The notes under the pieces are model-generated. The model made no database searches. It had not been told where the DNA came from and was given only the letters and a program-made list of their open reading frames with translations. A DNA stretch of 64,000 nucleotides, from positions 2,718,069-2,782,068 of the forward strand of contig NZ_CP049780.1 of assembly GCF_011193355.1 (NCBI RefSeq), given 5' to 3'. Position 1 is the first letter of the stretch; each line of letters starts with the position of its first letter. Position numbers and translations under genes: made by a program. The stretch is from Streptomyces sp. JB150 (GTDB lineage: Bacteria; Actinomycetota; Actinomycetes; Streptomycetales; Streptomycetaceae). Positions 60,540-64,000 of this stretch are shown piece by piece.

Positions 60540-61205
60540 TCAGAGGACCGTGCCGGTGAGGTAGGCGGAGACGATCACGTTGGCGGTGTAGCTGCGGCTC
60601 GCCTGGTCGAAGCTGCCGCCGCAGGTGATGAGCCGCAGTTCGGCGCGGCCGTCCTCGCGCGGCCCGTAGGCCTGCTGGGCGTCGAAGCGGTCGCGGGTGA
60701 CGACCTGGATGTCGTCGACGGTGAACTCGGCGACCGTTCCGTCGTCGCGGACGACCCGCACGGTGTGTCCGGCGCGCAGGGCGCTGAGCTTGTAGAAGAC
60801 GGCGGGCCGGGTCTCGGTGTCGACGTGGCCGACCATCACCGCGGTGCCGGCCGCGCCCGGTGCGGCGCCGGCCGCGTACCAGCCGACGACGCCCGGCTGG
60901 TCGTACGGCGGCGGGTCGACGGCGCCCTGGGCGTCGAGGCCGCGGGCGACCACCGGTGCCTGGATGCCGAGCCCGGGGATGTCGAGGCGCTGGGGCAGCG
61001 CCTCGCCGAGCGGGCTGCGGGCGGGTGGCAGCCGGACGTCCGGGGGACGCCCGACCGCCGCCATGTCACCGGTCTTCGGCCCGGATATGCCGTGCCCCAC
61101 GTCGGTCGCCTCGCGGCCCCACAGCCACAGCCCGAGCAGCAGTACCGCCCAGGCCACGCCGGCGATCAGCCGTCCGGTGCCCGTGGTGTGTTCCCGGTCG
61201 GACAT
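60540..61205 (-). CDS. Class F sortase
   Basis: 221 residues from ATG 61205. One N-terminal membrane segment (IAGVAWAVLLLGLWLWG) anchors it. The sortase barrel has His127 in VMVGHVDT, catalytic Cys195 in LRLITCGG and Arg204 shortly after, closer together than in class A. It starts 2 bases after the stop of a gene encoding an exported protein with a C-terminal membrane tail, its probable substrate or partner. Sortases join sorting-signal proteins to peptidoglycan or to one another. Confidence 0.9.
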   Translation of the reverse strand: MSDREHTTGTGRLIAGVAWAVLLLGLWLWGREATDVGHGISGPKTGDMAAVGRPPDVRLPPARSPLGEALPQRLDIPGLGIQAPVVARGLDAQGAVDPPPYDQPGVVGWYAAGAAPGAAGTAVMVGHVDTETRPAVFYKLSALRAGHTVRVVRDDGTVAEFTVDDIQVVTRDRFDAQQAYGPREDGRAELRLITCGGSFDQASRSYTANVIVSAYLTGTVL

Positions 61206-61207
61206 GG

Positions 61208-61924
61208 TCAGCCCGCCTTGCGGCCGCGGCGGGCGCGGCCGGTCATGACGGCCACGGCGGCGCCGGCCGCGAGGAGCAGTCCGGTGACCGTGTGGGCGGC
61301 CCCCGGTCCGGTGGAGCCGGTGTCGACGGCCGCCAGGTGCGCGGTGCCGCCGCCGCCCGCGCGGACCGGGGCGGTCGGCGAGGCGGGCGCGGTGGGCGTC
61401 AGCCGGTCCGGGGCGGCCGGCGACGCGGGGGCGACGGGCGCCGCCGGATCCAGGGCAGCCGACGACTCGGGCGCGGTGGACGCCGCCGGATCCGGGACGG
61501 CCGACGCGTCGGGCGCGACGGGCGCCGCCGGGTCCGCGGCAGCCGACGCGTCGGGTGCGGTGGACGCCGTCGGGTCCGCGGAGGCGGCGAGGCCGACGGT
61601 GAAGCGGGTCTTCAGCAACTTCTCGCCGCAGACGATCCTGACGTCGTAGGGGCCGGGGCGGACCGTGGAGCGGAGCTGGGTCTCCCCGGCGAGCGCGCCG
61701 TCGTCGGCGACCGTCAGCCGGGCGGCGGAGACGAACGCCTCCGAGGCGGCGGTGCCGGTCCGGCCGGGACACCCGGTGCCCCGCAGCGCGATCGCGCCGC
61801 CGGGCGCCGGGGAAGACGGACTGACCTGCACTCGGCCGCCGTCCGTCGCATGGGCCGGCGCCGGCGCGAGCGCGGCGGCGGCGGCCAGGACGCCGGTACT
61901 GAGAGTGAGTCGCAGAGAACTCAT
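61208..61924 (-). CDS. Exported Ala/Pro-rich repeat protein with C-terminal anchor, probable sortase partner
   Basis: 238 residues from ATG 61924 with GGAGG upstream. Signal peptide to about residue 27, then a compact domain of about 85 residues with a Cys pair (GTGCPGRTG, RIVCGEKLL). Three imperfect repeats of about 14 residues (PDASAAADPAAPVA) form a stalk. The C-terminus is TGSTGPG, a hydrophobic segment (VTGLLLAAGAAVAVMTG) and RARRGRKAG, the layout of a wall-sorting signal, though without a canonical LPxTG. The adjacent class F sortase is probably its enzyme. Class F recognition motifs are poorly known. Confidence 0.78.
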   Translation of the reverse strand: MSSLRLTLSTGVLAAAAALAPAPAHATDGGRVQVSPSSPAPGGAIALRGTGCPGRTGTAASEAFVSAARLTVADDGALAGETQLRSTVRPGPYDVRIVCGEKLLKTRFTVGLAASADPTASTAPDASAAADPAAPVAPDASAVPDPAASTAPESSAALDPAAPVAPASPAAPDRLTPTAPASPTAPVRAGGGGTAHLAAVDTGSTGPGAAHTVTGLLLAAGAAVAVMTGRARRGRKAG

Positions 61925-62049
61925 CGTGAACCTCCAGACACCTGGAGACTCCCCCGCGCCGCCCGGTCCCGCATCCTCAGCGGGGCCCTGGCTGGTCCGA
62001 ACGGGTGGCGTTCGCCCCCCGGGTGGTTGACCCCGGTGGCGGCGGCCCT

Positions 62050-62829
62050 CTAGACGAGGTCCACGAGGTCGGCGATCGAGTCCACGACGTGCGAGGGCCG
62101 GTACGGGAAGTTCTCGACCTGCTCGGGCCGGGTCAGGCCGGTGAGCACGAGGAACGTCTGCATCCCGGCCTCGATGCCGGCCAGGACGTCGGTGTCCATC
62201 CGGTCGCCGATCATCGCGCTGGTCTCGGAGTGGGCGCCGATCGCGTTCAGGCCGGTGCGCATCATCAGCGGGTTGGGCTTGCCCGCGAAGTACGGCTTGC
62301 GGCCGGTCGCCTTGGTGATCAGCGCGGCGACCGCGCCGGTGGCGGGCAGCGGGCCCTCGGTGGACGGGCCGGTCTCGTCGGGGTTGGTGCAGATGAACCG
62401 GGCGCCGCCGTTGATCAGGCGGACCGCCTTGGTCATGGCCTCGAAGGAGTAGGTGCGGGTCTCGCCGAGGACGACGTAGTCCGGCTCGTGGTCGGTGAGG
62501 ATGTAGCCGATGTCGTGCAGCGCGGTGGTCAGGCCCGCCTCGCCGATGACGTACGCCGAGCCGCCGGGGCGCTGGTCGTCGAGGAACTTGGCGGTGGCCA
62601 GGGCCGAGGTCCAGATGTTCTCGACCGGCACCTGAAGGCCCATGCGGTTCAGGCGGGCCTGCAGATCGCGCGGGGTGTAGATCGAGTTGTTGGTGAGGAC
62701 GAGGAAGGGCTTGCCGGACTCGCGCAGCTTCTTGATGAAGGCCTCGGCACCCGGAACGGGGACGCCCTCGTGGATCAGAACCCCGTCCATGTCGGTGAGC
62801 CACGACTCGATGGGCCTGCGGTCTGCCAT
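62050..62829 (-). CDS. HAD-superfamily IIA phosphatase (NagD-like)
   Basis: 259 residues from ATG 62829 with CAGGAG upstream. Motif I is LTDMDGVLIHEG, motif II VLTNNS, the cap domain covers about 75-180, and motifs III/IV are FAGKPNP and MIGDRMDTDVLAG. Cytoplasmic, magnesium-dependent phosphomonoesterase. The name NagD comes from E. coli, where it lies by GlcNAc genes; the natural substrate here is unknown, with sugar phosphates or nucleotides likely. Confidence 0.9.
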   Translation of the reverse strand: MADRRPIESWLTDMDGVLIHEGVPVPGAEAFIKKLRESGKPFLVLTNNSIYTPRDLQARLNRMGLQVPVENIWTSALATAKFLDDQRPGGSAYVIGEAGLTTALHDIGYILTDHEPDYVVLGETRTYSFEAMTKAVRLINGGARFICTNPDETGPSTEGPLPATGAVAALITKATGRKPYFAGKPNPLMMRTGLNAIGAHSETSAMIGDRMDTDVLAGIEAGMQTFLVLTGLTRPEQVENFPYRPSHVVDSIADLVDLV

Positions 62830-62905
62830 GTGCTGCAACTCCTGGCGTACGTGCGGATGTACTCGGGGGCGCCGGAACCACGGCGTACCGACGCCCCCAG
62901 CGTAG

Positions 62906-62971
62906 TCAGGAGGTGGTGATCCTGACCCCGCCGATCACCTGGTACCCGTGACCGGGCTCCTGGTGCCGCAC
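62906..62971 (-). pseudogene. Possible remnant of a gene 3' end
   Basis: The 22 codons before TGA 62906 (VRHQEPGHGYQVIGGVRITT, then S) have nearly perfect G/C third positions and protein-like composition, with GTG 62971 as a possible start but no ribosome site. The frame continues upstream without a start into the next gene's 3' end. It looks like the tail of a lost or truncated gene. Confidence 0.3.
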
Positions 62972-63018
62972 CGGCCGGCCGTTCGTCCGGCGGACGGCCG
63001 GGCCGTGCCTCGGGGCGC

Positions 63019-63852
63019 TCAGGCGCGGCGCACCCGGGCGCGGTACAGGGCCGTGCCGGCCAGGAGGAGCAGGGCGACCGCGAGGGCGCCGTGGGCGAGG
63101 AGGGCGGGGCCGGTGGCGGCCAGCTCGTCGGGGCGGCCGGGGAAGGGGGTGGTGTCCGGCAGCCCCGGGGAGGGCGAGGCGTCGGGTTCCGCCGCCGGGG
63201 ACGTCTTGGGGTCGCCCTCGGGGGCGGGGGTCTCGTCCGGAGCGGTACCGATGCCGAAGCGGTAGTCGTTCGACTGCCCGACCCAGTCCCCGTCGTCCTC
63301 CCGGCGCTGCACGACGGCCGCGGTCGCCGTGACCCGGTTCGGCCGGGCGTCCGGGGTGAACGCGAGGCGCACCTTGACCCTCACGGTGCCCTGCGGGCCG
63401 ACGGTGAACCCGGGGAACCCGTCGTCGAACGCGCCCACCAGCTCGTCCCGGTCGGTCGCCACGAAGCGGACGGGGTGCGGTTCGGCGCGGGTGCCGTCGT
63501 AGAACTCCAGGCGCGCCTGGGAGGGCTTGAGCGTGCGCTTCTCGTCCACGAGGACGACCACCGGGTGGATGCCCGCGCAGGGGCGGTCGGTGGTGTTGGT
63601 GAGGTCCACGTACCAGGTCGCGTATCCCCCGCCGGCCGCGTACGCGACGGGGCCGCCGTGAATGCGGGTGGTGAGGGGGAAGGCGCGGCTGTCGGGGGCG
63701 GCGCAGCTGGGGGCCAGGGTGACGACCGGGCTCGGCACCGGGGTGGCGGCGGCGTGGGCCGGGACGGGGGCGGAGAGGAGGGCGGCGGCTGCTGCGAGGC
63801 AGAGGGGGGCGGGGGTGCGGTGGTGCCGGCGCGGTCTCGGAAACAGTCGCAT
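63019..63852 (-). CDS. LAATG sorting-signal cell-wall protein
   Basis: 277 residues from ATG 63852; no ribosome site is visible. Signal peptide (RLFPRPRRHH, hydrophobic core, PAHA). A beta-rich extracellular domain of about 190 residues follows (YATWYVDLTNTTDRPCAGIH, RVKVRLAFTPDARPN), then a Pro/Glu/Asp linker. The C-terminus is a classic sorting signal: LAATG, a hydrophobic run (ALLAHGALAVALLLLAG) and RARVRRA. LAxTG is the class E sortase motif in Streptomyces; the sortase at 60540 is class F, so another may process it. Function unknown, surface display certain in outline. Confidence 0.83.
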   Translation of the reverse strand: MRLFPRPRRHHRTPAPLCLAAAAALLSAPVPAHAAATPVPSPVVTLAPSCAAPDSRAFPLTTRIHGGPVAYAAGGGYATWYVDLTNTTDRPCAGIHPVVVLVDEKRTLKPSQARLEFYDGTRAEPHPVRFVATDRDELVGAFDDGFPGFTVGPQGTVRVKVRLAFTPDARPNRVTATAAVVQRREDDGDWVGQSNDYRFGIGTAPDETPAPEGDPKTSPAAEPDASPSPGLPDTTPFPGRPDELAATGPALLAHGALAVALLLLAGTALYRARVRRA

Positions 63853-64000
63853 GAACACATGACCATGCCGGGTGGGGGCGGGGGTGGGCGGCAGACGCTC
63901 CGGGAGGGGCGGGAAGTGCGCTCGATCAGCGGAGGGGTGGGAGAAGCGGCGGGAGCGGGGTGGGGGTGGGGTCGAGGGGCGGTTCTACGCCGCTGCGAGC

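Noticed and set aside
63859..64000. Possible gene at the window end
   Set aside because: Only 142 G-rich bases without a supported frame; may be the upstream region of the LAATG gene.

Overview
The window comes from a Streptomyces-type actinomycete. GC content is very high, codon third positions are almost all G or C, and GTG/TTG starts and four-base ATGA/GTGA overlaps are common. It carries several loci typical of the genus: a desferrioxamine cluster, adpA with a TTA codon, cebR-cebEFG-bglC and cslA-glxA. From memory the gene order resembles the SCO2777 to about SCO2840 stretch of S. coelicolor with blocks missing; no database comparison was possible.

Layout. 1-4.3 kb: the 3' end of an acyl-CoA carboxylase biotin subunit, HMG-CoA lyase and acyl-CoA dehydrogenase (leucine/branched-chain acyl-CoA catabolism), then a secreted serine hydrolase. 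4.4-11.7 kb: the desferrioxamine locus desE, desF, desABCD with two iron boxes. 11.8-17.5 kb: a GH20 hexosaminidase with a DasR-like site, two small conserved genes, glmS and a universal stress protein. 17.9-20.8 kb: a small membrane protein, adpA, oligoribonuclease and tRNA-His. 20.9-27.7 kb: a broken gene, then the cellobiose regulon (cebR, cebEFG, bglC) with two CebR operators. 27.8-37.5 kb: a GH18 enzyme with a cellulose-binding-like module, a two-component system, a spermidine-synthase-like protein, a TPR regulator, a histidine phosphatase and a PAP2 membrane protein.

37.4-41.6 kb: a tightly overlapping three-gene operon encoding a RecB/Cas4-like nuclease with a likely Fe-S cluster, an unrecognised 531-residue protein and an SF1 helicase. 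This is the strongest candidate in the window for an undescribed DNA-processing, repair or defence system. 41.7-46.5 kb: a flavin-dependent monooxygenase, the PAS-GGDEF-EAL protein CdgA with two BldD-like boxes, an M6-like metalloprotease and tRNA-Lys. 46.5-51.2 kb: small unknown genes, two degenerate repeat arrays, a cysteine-free Asp/Glu-racemase-superfamily protein divergent from a D-2-hydroxyacid dehydrogenase, an IclR-like regulator and a second tRNA-Lys. 51.2-54.9 kb: an AA10 polysaccharide monooxygenase with a DasR-like site, an SPFH protein, a cell-wall hydrolase-like protein and a third identical tRNA-Lys. 55.2-60.5 kb: the hyphal-tip glucan machinery (cslA, glxA, GH6 lipoprotein), with a possible leader ORF before cslA. 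60.5-64 kb: a class F sortase next to a wall-anchor-like protein, a HAD phosphatase and an LAATG surface protein.

Recurring themes are use or remodelling of beta-glucans and chitin (GH20, CebEFG/BglC, GH18, LPMO, CslA/GlxA/GH6), control of development (AdpA through bldA, BldD/c-di-GMP through CdgA, DasR-like sites) and iron supply. Most long open frames antisense to these genes are GC-rich shadows and were left out.
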